A DNA stretch of 64,000 bases, taken from the NCBI GenBank assembly GCA_012295275.1, contig CM022679.1, positions 16,369,842-16,433,841 on the forward strand. The letters run 5' to 3'. The notes under the pieces are model-generated. The model had not been told where the DNA came from. It did not search any database and saw only the letters and a list, made by a program, of their open reading frames with translations. Source of the DNA: Chrysomallon squamiferum. Taxonomy: Eukaryota > Mollusca > Gastropoda > Neomphalida > Peltospiridae. Positions 37,332 through 52,028 of this stretch are shown piece after piece. The stretch's first letter is position 1. Every line of letters starts with the position of its first letter. A program made the translations under genes and the position numbers.

Positions 37332-40300
37332 TTAATGGCTGTATCTGTGCTGATGCCCATAACTGCTGGGATAATGTTTATGGTTGTGACCACCTTTTGT
37401 CTGGTATCTTTTCCAGTTACCAGGATGAGAACTTCCACTGTAGCTGTGATGGGAGGAATTGCTGCTTCTGTGGCTGAAGTGATTGCTGCTGCTGTGGCTG
37501 GAGTGATAACTGCTAGCATGGTTGGAGTGAAAACTGCTAGCATGGCTGCCATGATGACCATTCCGCTGGCTTGAATGCTGATGTCCTCCACTGAAATGAT
37601 CTGGTGTTGAATGACTCTGAAAAAGATCACACAATAAAATCGATTTACAAATCTTTTTAGACAAATTTCATTGTCATATCTTTAAACAAAAGAATAGTGT
37701 AATGCACATATTGATCTTTAACAATAATGACAGGATTTTAGAATGTTTTTACGAAGGGTCCCATAATGAAGCAAATTCTGAAGTTAATTCAGTAAAACTT
37801 TTAATCACAATGAAATTAAGACTCAGATTGTAACAGTATTTCAAACAACAGCAAAAATAAAATTTCTTTATTATTTTTTTTTTTATTTTTTTTAAATCCC
37901 TGATTCAGAAACTGTCATGTTAATATTAATTTATAATCCATTGATATGCTCAGTTTTTGTTTATGGTGTTTATGCATGTACCTTCCCAGATGTTCTCTCA
38001 TCCAGCATTTGTTGGAATGGATTATGGTTAAAATTTGTCTCCAAGGAATGTTTTCTCACTTTCTTTATCTAAAAATAAAAATAATTTATTGTGGAATAAC
38101 ACAAAAAGATCTACGTATGTGTAATATATAAACATTTCTTAAACAGAATATTTGAACAGTAATATTCATATTACAAAAATTTTGACTTTTCACATTTATT
38201 ATCTGTATGCATTAGCAATAATGATGTCACATATGAAAGAAAAATGGGAACTTTCAAGAGCTTTTTACAGTACTGTTCTGTTTATTACAAACAAATGTTT
38301 CTGAGCAGTGCAGACCATCACCTGAAAGTATAGAAATCATTCAAATAAACACAACTGGTTTGCAAGCAGGTGACATCAAGTCTAATTATATAGGGTTGGT
38401 ATTCCACATTATTACATATGTTTTATAAAATTCTTTTCTACACACCCTTCCAGCATCTAATTCCTCATCATAGTCATCCTCTCTCTGTTTCTTTCTACTG
38501 CTCTGTACTTCTTTTTCCACCTCCTGGTCAAGATGACTAGCACCTCCTTCCCATGATGGAACTAAAATTAAATATTTTTAAATATATTTTAATATATTAA
38601 CCTGCTTTTTGGTTATCAGGAGCTTTTAACATTTAAAATAAATGACTATAATATTATTTTATTTAAAACTCAAACAGTTAAAATATTTCACTGAAATACT
38701 AAATTATACATTTATTTAATGGTTATCGAGTTGATTATATGTACAGTGTCATATAAACCACAGAATAATTTGTTTATCTTACCTGATGACCCATATCCTT
38801 TAATAGAGGAGTTCTTCTCTAGTTCAGCAGCTACTTTGGAAAACTTACTGCCATCCCAAATGGTCCCAACAGGCTTGGGACCTCCATTTCTAGAATTTGA
38901 ATAGTAGTCCCATGTCTGCTCAGCTACTGAAATCAACCCAGATATAACAGATTATTTATTATGTATAATAATTAATATTGATTATTTTTTAATTTTAATA
39001 AATAAAACTTTTTTAATTTCAATGATATAAACTACAGTGTTTGTCAGAATGAATTTTAAGCAGAAGACCAAATCAAATAAATACTGAAAATTAATAAATA
39101 AAAATGAATTTTTTTTGTTTTATGCTCACTTTGTTTAGCACTGGCCACTGTATTACTGCTGCTGACAATGGTTTCTTTGGTTTTCTCAACCCATATGTAA
39201 TCCAAAGAGCTGGAATCGTCCTGTTTCTTTTCAGACTGTTCATCACTGTCTGAGTGATGTGCATGCTTTTCTTTTTCCTTTTTGTGTTTGTGTTTCTTTT
39301 TTTTCTTCTTATGTTTTTTCAGTGAGGTGTCCAGTTCAGAGTTTTCATTTATTAGTTCTTTGTATTTGTGTTTATTTTTTTTATGTCTTTTATGTTTTTT
39401 AACTTTCTTTGACAGGTGATCCTCCAATGGGGATTCTAAAAGCAGTGGCTGTTTATCAGAACAGCTTATGTGGTTGCCATTAGAAATAGCTGCCACAGTT
39501 TCTGTCATTTTATCTGATGACGAATGTGTTTTTTTGCTGCCTTCTTTATGAAATGGCAATTTCAGTTTTGCCAAACAGCCAACAGTTTCATTTTTGTTAG
39601 AATGTTCAGAAAGATAGCTATCACCATTTTCCTTACTGTTTTTATTCAGCAATGAGTGTCCATTCAGGCCGTCCTGATTGAATGGTAATTTCATCTTTAC
39701 TTCACATACAGTTTCATCATTTCTCCCAATATCCGCTTTATCACAGATGTTTTCTTCACTTACATTGCTTAGTATTGTTTGATGTGTTGCAAGTTGTATT
39801 TTGGATGATGGCTTTTGTATCACTGTGGATTCCTGCAATATATTTTCAGTCAATAATTGAGTTTCATTATTTTCACCACCATCATCTTTAAAACTTATAT
39901 CATTCTGTTTCAATATTGACCCTTCTTTTTCAGCTTCTAGATAATTTGAGTCTGTAGAGATATATTTTCTTTCTCTAGACTGACTGGTGCTGGAAGCTCC
40001 ATTATTTCCTCGCCTGGAACAAGATTCTCGCTCGGAACAAGATTCTCGCTCCTGATCATGGGTCACAAGCCATTCAGTAGTAGAGTTTACACTTGTTGTA
40101 CTGGAACATGAACCAATAGATGGACTGGGTTCCAGTTCCTGGTCTTCCACATGCCAAATTGAATTCTGGCCTGACTTGGTGCTACAAGAAACAATATTTG
40201 CATCTGTTTTTGAAACAAGAGTGTGTGTTTTATTTGTCTTTCCTAGAACAAAGTCTTTTGTTGCATTATTGGGTGTTTCTAAGAGACTGGAGTTGCCAGG

Positions 40301-43300
40301 CACAGAGGTAGTAGCATTCAGTTTTGTGTCAAACACAACCCTTTTATCTGGGCCATTCTCAGTCTTCTGATTACCAGATTCTGACTTCTTTTGGCTGTGA
40401 ACACCATTTGCCTTGACCTTCTTCGCCAGAGGTTCCTGATCTGAATCTGAATCATCTCCATATGGAACAAGCCTTGACACTGATTGTTTCACATCACCAT
40501 TCACTAGTCTGTCCTTCTTGTCCATCACTTTCGCGTAACCATCTGGGCTTTTCTCAAATGTGGTTACTTTACCATTCTTTATGTGTACTACGATTCTTGG
40601 CTTTTTATCACTGGAACTGTTGCTTTTGTCGCCTGAACTGCTGCTTCTATCACTCAAACCATTGCCTTTGTAAGCTGGACTATTGTTTCTGTCTCCTGAA
40701 CCACTACTTCTGTCAGCTAAGCCATTATTGGTCTTGTTTTTCACCGAGTTCAGCCCAAAAGACACTTTGACTCTTTTGTCAGGCAATATTGAATCACTCC
40801 AGCTGCCAAGTACATTACGTTTTCTTGAGACTGGGCTTCCCACCTCAGTGCTGGGTGCACCTGTACAACAAAGACAAGCAGTTTAAAATGATTCACATTC
40901 AGACACAAAATAATAGCATGATAAGATTTATTCTTTTCATAAAAATACACTATATTTACATTAAAAAAAATAATAATAATAATTAATTATAAAATGATGG
41001 TTATGATAAATTATGGAAATAGTTACCTTGCTTTTAATGCTCAGGATTCCATAAACATTTTTTAATTTCTTTGTGTCTATGAAATTAGTTATATAATTAC
41101 TCTCACCAATTCCATTGGAATAGTTAGAATATTCCAGCTTCTGTGGACTGTTCTGATTCTGAGCACCTTGCACTGTGGGTCCAGTGTTAGGCTGAAATAA
41201 AAAAGTAAGACACTAGTAAAATAAATATAACAGTAAATTTTAACAAGTCCACTGATCTGTAAATAATTAAATGTACTTAAGCTGCTGCTTTTTCAACACC
41301 ACCACCAATGACAACGACAACAACAGCAACAAAAATAAAATAGCCACAGTTCAGGTTTAAAAGGCAAATACCATTTTTAATTAAACCATGAAAATTTCAA
41401 ATCATTATAACCTGAAATTTATAGACATTTTTCAAATTAATTTAACCTGTGAACATATGCCAATGGAATTTGAAACATATTACTAACTGATAGCAATAAA
41501 TCATTTTAATATGAAACAAAATACTGTATAAAGTGGAGCCAATAAAAAATTCAAAATGATAAAAATAATATAAAGACTTTTTTTCTTTTTTTGTGACATA
41601 TTAGCATTTTTCTTTTCAGTCAGGTTTTAGGGATGGTACAATGACTCACCTTTTTAGGAGCTACTCTGCTATAAAAAAGGACATATGCCTGTGCATCAAA
41701 AACATGATTAACACTGACAGGAGACACCTTTGGAAATAGAAAAAATAATAATAGAGCTTAAACCAGCGATAAAAAGTTATATTATTATTACATAACATGT
41801 AGCATTTACAGTTCAGTTTTTTATCTGATGGGTTTTTTTTTATGTGTAATGTTTCTCTTTTTTCTTCTTCTCAGTTTCTACAAGTTTTATAATTACAACA
41901 ATAGGTATTTTCTTTCAGTATGTTATTAATTCTACCAAATAACAGGCATCAAGTAGTGAAAATTTGTAAATATTTCCAGTTTTACAGCAGATAATACACA
42001 GAAAACTTAATAAATATCTTTTAAAATTTTGATTATAAAAATATCCAAAATAAAAGATATGATAAAACTAAACAGGAAAACAGTAAACAGTTAACATGGA
42101 TCTTTTAAGAATTAATTTCTACTTTTAAAAAGATGTACTTTAAATGAATTGACTTTATATACATATTAAGTTATCTTATTATTCAGTTACTGACAATGTA
42201 CAATTATTATTATTATTATTATTAGCTTACCGAGGAATCATTCATGCAGTACCATATACTGGTGGGTGACTTTACATAACAGTAGTAGTGACCTGAGTTA
42301 CAACAGTCCCCTGAGTGAACCAGCACAGCATACAGTCTGTAAAATACTGGTTCTCCCTGAAAATAATGATATTTATTTTTGAAGGCAAAAGAGAACTGAT
42401 CACCAGTATTTATATATATATATATATATATAAAGATTATTTAACACAAAGAGTAAAACAATTATAAATCTATCAGAAATGAACACAAGATAATAAATAT
42501 TGTGAAGTAATGAGATAACAATAGTGAATAAACACACACACACACACACAGAGCAATATATTTAAACTGACTTGTAAGAGAAGAACAGAAGGGTGTAAAT
42601 TATCAGTCTAGACATTAAATAATCTGCAAATTGTGTCAAATGTAGATACTATAATAAGTATATTAATATGTAGGTTGCTGAAGAATATTTACATCCATAA
42701 TATAATTAATATATGATTAATAATTTCAGAACATAACAAGGTAACATGTATTTACTGATGTAAAAACAATGATCACGAAAATGCTTGAACAAATCAAAGA
42801 AAAAACAAAATAATAGCATAATAATAAGTTAGTTTTATAATCACAGACATAAACAAACAGCATTAAGATTAGTACTGAAAAAATTAAAGCTAGTTTTGTA
42901 AATGAAAAACAAATTTTAAAATGTGTTTAAATGTTTATTTGTTTATTTATTTACTTACTGGTTAAAATGTTAGCAAAATTTTGTTACTGTTCACTTTTTA
43001 CTATGAAATTAAAGATGATTACCTTTTTCTTGCTTAAATAAGGCCTTAAATTAAGCTTATCTGGAAAACGAATGTACTGTCGTATTTTCCCCATATTATG
43101 TTCATAGTCAAACCTGAAAACATGTAATAACAAATCACAAATGGAATGATTAAAGGATAATATTTTTAAAATAGCTAAAATAATTCATTATAATCAAATT
43201 TGAAATGTATGCAAATTCAGCAGTTAATTTTTGAATTGTTTAGTTTCCAATTTTTTTTTTTTTTTTTAAACTCGAAATATCTCTGGGATTTTTAAAATTT

Positions 43301-46300
43301 GATTTACCTTTTGAGTTGAATAGTCATAATATTTGGAGGTTTGTGTACTGATAGTCTCTTCTGAGCAGAAACCTTTCTCTTACAGCTGGAAATAAAACAA
43401 TATTTTTAATAATTAAAAGATATTCAGAACAAAGAGACAATTTTTTTTTTAAAAAACATCAATTTTCAACATTGTCACGAATAGTATACTTTGTCATTTA
43501 TTTATTTTTCATAATAACAATAACAATAACAATAATAGTAACAACAATAAAATAAAACTAACAATAATAATACAATAAAACTGTTACCTAAGACAAAGGT
43601 ATGCATTATCCTTTTCCAGAGTTTCTGGTTGGACAAATTTCTCCAAAGCTCTTTCTAAAGTTTTCATATTCTGGAAATATATAATTATTATCTGAATGAA
43701 TTCATCAAATAAAACACATAATTCAAAATATTTATTTCAACTGAAAATTACCATCATATTGTAGTTTTATAACTTTTTATCCACTGACAACATCTCCTTT
43801 TGAACAAATATTTCTTGAAATTATTACATATTTGACTTCAATCTTATTCTTTTGCTAAATGTTGAGTTATCAGGCATCAGTTCAAATTGATTCATTGTTT
43901 CTTAAAGCTGTTATTTCTGCACAGTGTTTGTGTTTGTCCACAAACACTGGCAAGTTATTTGAAAGAACAAAGTTTCTACAAAAAGCCAGCAATCAGTCAG
44001 CTTATATTTTGAGGCAATGAGTTCATGCCAAGTCATTTAAGGGTCGGTAGACTTCAGTTCCACAATATACTGATGCTTCAGTAAGATGTTTATCATTATA
44101 GTATTTTGAACATACTTGCTTAACAATCTTATGCCAGTCTGTGTTAGGTAAAGAATAATGCTTTTTGGTGAGAAACAATTAGTTCTGAAACAATTACACA
44201 TCCACTGACATAAAAAAATTAATAATAAAAAAATATAATCAGCTTGGGAGAAAAGTAAATGTTTGGGTAACTGAAGCATTTAACAATCATTAGAGGTTTA
44301 TAGGTCAAGAGCTCAAATGATTTCTTTATTTTCTGTCATTAATGGGGTTACATTTTTAGTTAAATATCTGAATTAAAAAAAATCATTTGAAAGTGTCATT
44401 AGACTTTATGAATGAATGTTGTAATTAAGAAATGAGAATTCTGTATTTATACTGTTAAAAGATTTATAAATTTCATTTACTGAAAAAAAAATTACAATAT
44501 ACCAAACAACACTAAAAAAACATCACTAACCTGAATGTCTAAACTTAGGTCCATAAATGGATCAAATGTATTGGATGTTTCTCCACATTGAAGGCAAAGA
44601 ACTGAAAAAGATTTAAATGATATTTAGTCAGAAAATATTCAGCTATATACAATGGAGCTTCAGCCATTAATGGATAATTGTATGCTAAAAGTGGTAAAAC
44701 TATTAACTAACTGTAACATAAATGAAATGATTTACTTTGCAGTAACAACTTATATTTTTGGTAGATGAGTGACATTATAAAATAAATATTTCAGATGATT
44801 ATAAGATATGTAAATAAAAATAGAAGTTATGTTTCATTATGTGCAAATACAGAGATTAACATTCAACAAAAATTAAGTAAGAGTATAAATATCTTTTTGG
44901 AACAAGATTATATTACACTGTAATTTTTATTAGTTGCCTCTTATACAGTTAGTTATTTTAATAAAATTGTGTAATGGGAAACATTTTAACATTTATACCT
45001 TGACTTCTTAGAAATCCTCCAAATATATGGTTGATAACAGTGGTTTCTCTGCTGTACTTGTCAAGCCTGAAATACAAAAGAATAAATCTTCTGTAAGTGT
45101 AACACATGCATTTCCTCTCTTGTTACTTGCAAATTCAAACAGTTGTGAAATGTATAGTAATAAAGATACCAAAGTTAATTAAAATAAAGTTAAATATTTA
45201 TGTTTTCTTCACAGTGCACACCTAAAGATGTTCACGTTACAAAAAAAATGGTTACTGAATATTTATTGATTAGTTACAATCTGTAACTATTATATTGATA
45301 ATTAATTATTGTAATTGTTCTCAACCCTCCTGAAAGTGGTTTATATGTTTAAGAAATAGATGTGATAATACAAATCTAAAAACTGATATGGAGAATTAAT
45401 GTACTTACGCTGAATGCCCATTTAAACATGCTTTTTGAAGAGCATCTACAACATATCGCAAAAATTCATGTGCATCTTCTTGACTGCCCCAGTGCATATG
45501 CTTTGCTATCACTAAAATAATAATGACAAAATTAATGTTATTTCTAGAACTATTGTCATCGTGTAAGCTAACAAAGTAATCTGAAAAATTATTATAATGT
45601 ACATATATTTACATCCTAGTAAACTGAAAATGTAAATAATAATAAAAAAATGATTTAGTATATGAAACTATATAAACTACAAAAGGATAATTAAAAAATG
45701 TAAACTTGATAGTAATTAGATAAATAAATTATATTTTGCAGATACTTACTTTTCAGTTTGTGAAGAATTGGATATGGTTTAATGGCATGCCCATGGTTCC
45801 CAAAACATCTTCGAATATGATGTTGTAGTTCACACAGCATGCAAAAGCCAGTTTGGTTACCTAAACATAAACACATAAAGAATGTTTTCATATCAATCTG
45901 ATAGTCACCAAACATGCTACTGATGTATATATTAGTTTGGTAATTCTATGATGCAAGAGGACACACTAACTTCATTTTTTCCCCTCTTTATTTATGTTTG
46001 TTACACACACACATCATAAAATACACATCGATTCTTAACCATTAGTTGAGTAGAAGAACAATAATTAGGAACAAATATTTTGTTATTTTATTTTTTATTC
46101 AAAAAAGATAAAAAAAGAAAAACATGTAATTGTATCAAAAAATATTTGACATCCATGACAATGCCAAGTGTAGTTGTTTTTGTCTGCCTATAATACGAAA
46201 TATGAATAAAAATTTAAAAAAAACAAACACAAAAACTCACACGTCTTCTTGTGTTCATCTGATAGGCAATAGTTAACAAGGGGAGGTGTATAAGTCAAGC

Positions 46301-47254
46301 ACTGAAGTGTTGAATTAAGAAAACAAGTGTTTCCCATGTTAACTAGACCAGAACCAATCTTTTGAACCCGCCTCCATTCTAGTCGCACTTTCTCTTTTGG
46401 GTAAAGCATCACCTTTGGTTTTGGAAGACAATCTTTACTGTCCTTTTTCTGTGGGTTATTCATGTCTTAAAAGAAATATAAGAAATATAAACATAATGAT
46501 ATAATGCAAATAGTTAACATTCTATTCTGTCTTGTGTCTTCAAAAAATAAATTAAAAAAATAATAAAAAGAAATAAAGAAAAATATCTGCAATATGTAAC
46601 TTTATTATGTAAATTATGTATGTATGTATGTATGTATGTATACTTTTTAAAATGCATTTAATAGTTAGCTTAATTTCTTAAGTTTTTAGAAAATATTTTA
46701 TTTATTTAGTCTGGAATGAAAACCTTTTTATTTCAGGTCCATATTTTAGAATCCTAAATTATTATTACAAAATTATTTAAAACAAAATTTTACAGTACTG
46801 TTTTATTATATTATATTATAGTTCTTAATTACTAACAAATAACTGTATTTGGAACATTCTGTCCAAAAATAACAATATTATTTAATTATTTACCTTAGTA
46901 ATAAAGTGACACAAATCAGTTTAATGCATAAATTTAATAACAAAATATTCAAATTATGTTACCATTTTCTGAACTTCCACTTCCTTGATCTGAAATCCTT
47001 GCTGTCTCATTCAGTGGTATATATTTGGATTTGCAACCATCCAGCACATGTGAACCTGACAACTTATTTGGCAAGGCATTCCTGATTTTGTTACAGTTAA
47101 GTTCTTGCATGGAAACATTTTCCGATGCTTTGAAGTCAACCTGGTGCAGCAAAGCCTTTTTGGAAGAAGAAATAATCTGATCTGACAGAAGACGTGTCCC
47201 TTCATTAATTGCCGTTTTCACTGCTTGAGTCAAATCCGCAACGCTGGCGGGCAT
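37332..47254 (-). CDS. USP36: Ubiquitin carboxyl-terminal hydrolase, USP36/USP42 type
   Basis: Seventeen minus-strand exons join in frame to 1257 residues: 46963-47254, 46241-46465, 45750-45860, 45409-45511, 44999-45066, 44531-44601, 43588-43670, 43308-43385, 43023-43113, 42231-42356, 41650-41727, 41107-41191, 39130-40860, 38783-38926, 38446-38561, 37982-38068, 37332-37616. It is a cysteine protease removing ubiquitin; USP36 acts in the nucleolus and on histone H2B. The USP domain spans about residues 137-445: Cys box [18 protein letters not shown] (Cys145), [11 protein letters not shown], zinc pairs CLQC and CLSC (about 269-272, 316-319), and His box SGHYYCYVK (His397). A 1731-nt exon encodes a Ser/Lys-rich disordered region with a run of [13 protein letters not shown]. 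The conserved USP36/42 tail motif is present ([11 protein letters not shown] then KKVRK and FNHNPFQQM), followed by an unusual His/Ser-rich end. The ATG at 47254 opens [13 protein letters not shown]36 and USP42 are co-orthologues in vertebrates, so the symbol denotes the group. Confidence 0.95.
40016..40051 (-). repeat. 18-bp coding tandem repeat in the USP36-like gene
   Basis: Two copies of GGAACAAGATTCTCGCTC in tandem encode a duplicated six-residue unit ([12 protein letters not shown]) in the disordered part of the large exon. Confidence 0.9.
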
Positions 47255-50200
47255 AATAAATTAGTATTTGACACTTAGCTGAAAAAGAATAAACTACTAT
47301 TAGTAAAGCTAAAATGATAGTATGACAGAAAATAAAGTTGCAATCAATTTGGAATCCTGTTAAGATAAAAGGTCAGAATGTTATGCATAAATATATGATA
47401 ATGACATATATTTATATGGTTAGCAGACCCAGTGGTTTTCTGTTTTGTGTTTTTGTAAATTCTGTTTCATTTCTGTTTCAGGAATAAACTGTGTAATTAA
47501 AAACTAACATATAAAATAAACTAAAACAATTTGTCAAAATCACAGGAGAAATATAATATTTATTCAAGATTCTTCTGTCAATGTCTCCATTACATTGAAC
47601 ATATTCCACATTTATCTTAAAAACAGCAATACATGTACTTGAAGGAAACACAGCATCGCTGTATGAAAAGTGTGCGTTAGTTGTGAAAAATCGCATCAGG
47701 ATCAAAGATCTCAATTAAATCTAATTGTTTTAAAACAGAATTTTACAACTAAGTATAGACAGTATTTTATTCAAAGTGGATCAGGGCTGACAGGCCGTAA
47801 AGAAAATGAAACTTCACTTAAACCATTTAATGACCACGGAATATAGCAACTGTGCAAGCATGATTGGGGCACTGCATGTTTGACAACATCAACAAATTGT
47901 CTTTTCTTAGGGTGTAACAACAGTAAAAGGGATAATTGTTTTTCAACTTAGCTAGGTTAGTGTTGAGTAAGTGTATTTTATTTTTATTTTTTCCCCATTT
48001 TTTTTAATGAAGAAAACTAAAAACTAAAATTACTGTAACTGCAATTTGCACACCTTAACCCTGGGTGTAAGACAGAACCCATGACATGTAAAACCCCTGT
48101 TTTCCAGCTGTAACCTTTTTCAAAAAGTCAGGCTGACTATGTTTTGAGGACAGGTCTTCTGGGCATAAATTAATGTATGAATTCCTTACTGATGTTAGCC
48201 ACAACTTAAGAAAAATGACATGCAAGGAAATAAATAATTCCAAAATGACATAATATTTACCAGTTGCATTGTTATTTCCATTAATGACATGGGTCAAAAT
48301 ATCTTAGTCCAAAATGTCCTACATTCAGCGATGCAACATGATGACAGTAGTTTTTGCATGAACTTATTTGTCAATAAACTTATCAGTGTCATTTCTCATA
48401 TGCATGTATGTCTATTTTGCTCTAAAAGGCTATTCTTTCTGATTATAATCATGAACACTTTATTTGTGAAGAAAATGTTTACTGTTTGTTTATTATGTAT
48501 AGAAGTGAACAACAGAACCTCATAGAAGGGCCCAATATCTGTTGTTTTTCTTCTTCCTTCCCTTATTTAAATTATAAAATTGATTAGAATATTATAAAGT
48601 CAAATATCATTAGTAATGTTTAACAATTACTGATTGAAATAAACAAAAACAAGAGAAAACAATCAACAATATTTTACTGATTCAATGTTTTAACCACAAG
48701 CGCTTTAAAGAAATATGTTAATTATAGTTTATTCATTCAATTGTATTATGCAGTCACTATAATACTGTTTATCTTTAAAACAACAAATGGCACATGGTTC
48801 AGAAGCTTGAATGCCACATGTGATCTAATTTTATTTCAAGAAATGAACCGGTTTACAAACAATTAAGAGACAAATAAAGAATTTAAACATCTAATTACCA
48901 TTGAAAGATAATTATAACGTATATAAGCAATTTAATTCGACTGACAGCATCGCTGTATAACATAAACTAAAAAGGTATACCTTAAAACAAGACGAAAAAA
49001 TGAATTTCACCATTTATAAGATAACTTCGATTCTTCCTTGACGCACAGACAGTTTCGATCATACGAAATCGTTGCTAGCCTTGAACTCGCATAGAACTTT
49101 CTACACAGCATCAATAATATTCAAAAAATAATAATTACATTTTGAATTTTAATGCTTACAGACGTATATGTATATATATTTACAAAAAATTAATATTTTG
49201 TTTTAAAATTACCATGTCAGCATGCGTATTTATTGCGTTGCACCAGTTTTCTGTTACTCCACGCTACACCCCTATTTTGCTTAGGACTATAATTCAGTCT
49301 AGTTAATTTATTCCTATCATAGGTCTAGAACAACGAGGCCGAATTTTCGTATTTAGCGAGATAACACGAGGTAATAGAAAATATACAGATATAGAAACTA
49401 TGTCAGTAAAAATCAGTCTTCCAGAAAGATATGCAACTTTAGTGAAAAGTATGGATGAGTTGGCTGTTAAGGTCTATACAAATATTGTTCATCACATCAA
49501 GGACCACGGCTGGCTCTGTCTGTGAAAAGGCAATACTTGCACCAAAAATTGAAACTGTACATTTACTATTCCTTGTTTAAGTAAAAACAAAAAACATAAT
49601 AAAAAAATAAATAAATAAATAAATAAATAAAAAGAAGAAAAAAAGAAACAACAAACAAGCATATTAAAATGACATCCAAGACATCTTTGATGGCAGTGAT
49701 AAACAAAAAGTTTTAAAAAATGTATGTGAATAAAAATTTCTTGTTTTGTTTCATTCAAAATCTGCGATCAGTCATCAGGCAGCATAAACACAGAATATTT
49801 CAAACCAGTATACATGTTTTACGCACAAGTATGTAGCTTTTGGCGAGTTCTTGAACTATACAATATTTGCTAACACTCATAAATTTTAATTGATTGCACT
49901 AATTATTTCGAATGTACCAATGTCAAATTAAGAATTTCACAAAAACTCCACATAAATTAATCCAGCACACACACACACAAAAATCATTTTTCAAAACTGA
50001 TATATTGTAGAGACCTTTACATTTTCTAGCATTTTGCAAACCTCAGTTGAGTAGTCTGGTTCATTTGTCTAACATTGTTGAGAGTTAGTATGTTAGAGGA
50101 AGTTGACATGCAGTTGGAAGCCATTTATAGAATGACAGAAATCTAGATATGATAAAATTAATTGATTTTGTAATATAATATTTAGAAAGTAATGAAAATA

Positions 50201-51231
50201 AAAATTGTAAAAATTGAAAATTTAAAAAAAAAAAAGCCAAATGAAAAAGAATTATGATAGTCCATTTCATTTTAGTTTTGAAATCATCTTTATAATCAAT
50301 GGATGATTACAGTTTAAACTGTCATGTTAACTCCAGTTGCTTTTGAGTAGACTGAAACATGATAGGTGATAACATCACACACAAGATATTTACATATACT
50401 CATTTCAGTATAGATTCCATCTCTTCCACCAAAATAAAATAATTTTAGATAATCACATTCAATCATTGTGTGGTTATTGTGGTTTTCTCTTCTTCAAAAT
50501 ATATGAGTTAATAAATGTGACATATGTCGGCATGAATCACGTATTTCATTTGCTTAGAAGTACTGCTACTGATTCCAACTTGCACTTCATTGTTAGCATG
50601 CATCTCTTCCTTTTGTTTTGTTATGAGACATTCTTTAACAACATTATATTTCAAACTCCATTAAAGAAAATATTTTCAAGTTATAAATTGTTGCAATAAT
50701 AGTGCTAATTTTGACTTTAATGTTAAAGAAATTCATTATTACAAACCACTGTAAGATCCTTTTGATAAGATCCACAAAATGATGATCATTTAGTTCAAAG
50801 TTGATTTAATACATACAGATCTACATTGAATTTTTTTTTCAATATCTGCTCAGTGTTTTTAATTAAAACAAAACAACTGAAAAATTAATGAAAAACAGAT
50901 TATTTAACAGCAGTTTATTTCCTTTAATAATTCAGCTGCCTTTTTATTCATGATTTATATTATAATATTATATTTAAATGAACGAACAATTTTATAAATT
51001 CAAAAATTTATAAAAGAAATAACATGAATAATTTTTAACTTTAATTTAAATAATGCATAAATTAAATTACATATTTATTCGCCTAGTTTCTTACAATATC
51101 AACATTTTATATGATGTAAAGAATAAATAGATACTATAAGTCATCTTGTAGAAAAGAAGAAACCCAAAACAAATTTGATTTTTAAGTTACAATGTAATTT
51201 TAACAAAAAAGATTTTAGAATGAGTATTAAT
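47255..51231. other. Intergenic stretch upstream of the USP36-like gene
   Basis: Contains the 5' flank of the USP36-like gene. The region at about 48940-49400 has more CpGs (AAATCGTTGCTAGCC, GACGCACAGACAG, TTTTCGTATTTAGCG), which suggests the promoter and perhaps a distant 5' UTR exon. A small plus-strand ORF begins at 49400. Farther right (49530-51231) is AT-rich with an AAAT repeat (49600-49635), and then probably the 3' flank of SLC49A4. No further exon is convincing. Confidence 0.5.
49400..49525 (+). CDS. Candidate 41-residue small ORF near a CpG-richer region
   Basis: An ATG-initiated plus-strand frame reads MSVKISLPERYATLVKSMDE and ends WLCL before TGA. Its composition (balanced charged and hydrophobic residues, no homopolymers) looks more like real protein than most short frames in this AT-rich DNA. 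It starts just downstream of the CpG-richer 49.0-49.4 kb region, divergent from the USP36-like gene. It could be a small peptide gene or a first exon, possibly splicing at AAG|GTCTAT near 49470. No partner exon was found before 51232 and no homology is recognised. Confidence 0.25.
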   Translation: MSVKISLPERYATLVKSMDELAVKVYTNIVHHIKDHGWLCL

Positions 51232-51993
51232 TCATGATTGTAGAGTATTTTGTTCTCTTATGTTTGAACATTTTTCATCTATGTTGAATCGACTGTATTT
51301 TTCTCTCAAGAGAAAAAGAACAGGAACACAGATTCCTACAGATCCTAGAACAGTCCAATTCATCCACATTGTGCCTGAAAAAACCCAAACATTTATCATT
51401 TAATAAAAGTAAAATATTTATTTGAAAAATATGAAAGCAATAATTTGAAAATAATCAGCATTCTCTAAAGTATTCATTAAAAAATATATTTATTATAATA
51501 CAGTATGTAGCACATATGCAAATGTATTTGAGAAAATATCATTTTTTTTTGGTGGGATGATATGTCATAATTCAAAGCATATAAAATGCTTTCTGTTTTT
51601 AGTAAAAATGTAATGAATAAATTATAAACATCTAAATTCTTTATCATTAACAAACACTGGTGTTTTATAATAAATAAAACAAATTGGAAATATACTAATG
51701 TAGTTATGCTGTTTTGTATGTAATGCCAACTTTAAACTTTTAATACATGAAGAAAATATATTTTAAAATAGAAACTTACGAATATTAGGAACCATTAGAA
51801 CAAGAAGAAAGAGAAGACCTCCCAAGTTATTTACAGTTGTCAGAACACCATTGGTTGTCCCTTCACCAATTGGATATGTCAGTTCACAAGACAATTCAAA
51901 TATGAGTGGGACTGCTGCATTCACTGCTGTTGTACCCACTATTACAGTGACATATAAAACAGCTGCAAAATAAAACCCATAACTAATGAAATT

Positions 51994-52028
<35 letters not shown>

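Noticed and set aside
37280-37664. Several overlapping long reading frames on both strands at the 3' end of the USP36-like gene
   Set aside because: They arise from the repetitive Ser/His codons of the last exon. Only the frame ending at 37332 fits the splice phases and the upstream protein.
39682-40886. Plus-strand reading frames opposite the large USP36-like exon
   Set aside because: Shadows of a long codon-biased minus-strand exon; no splice or homology support.
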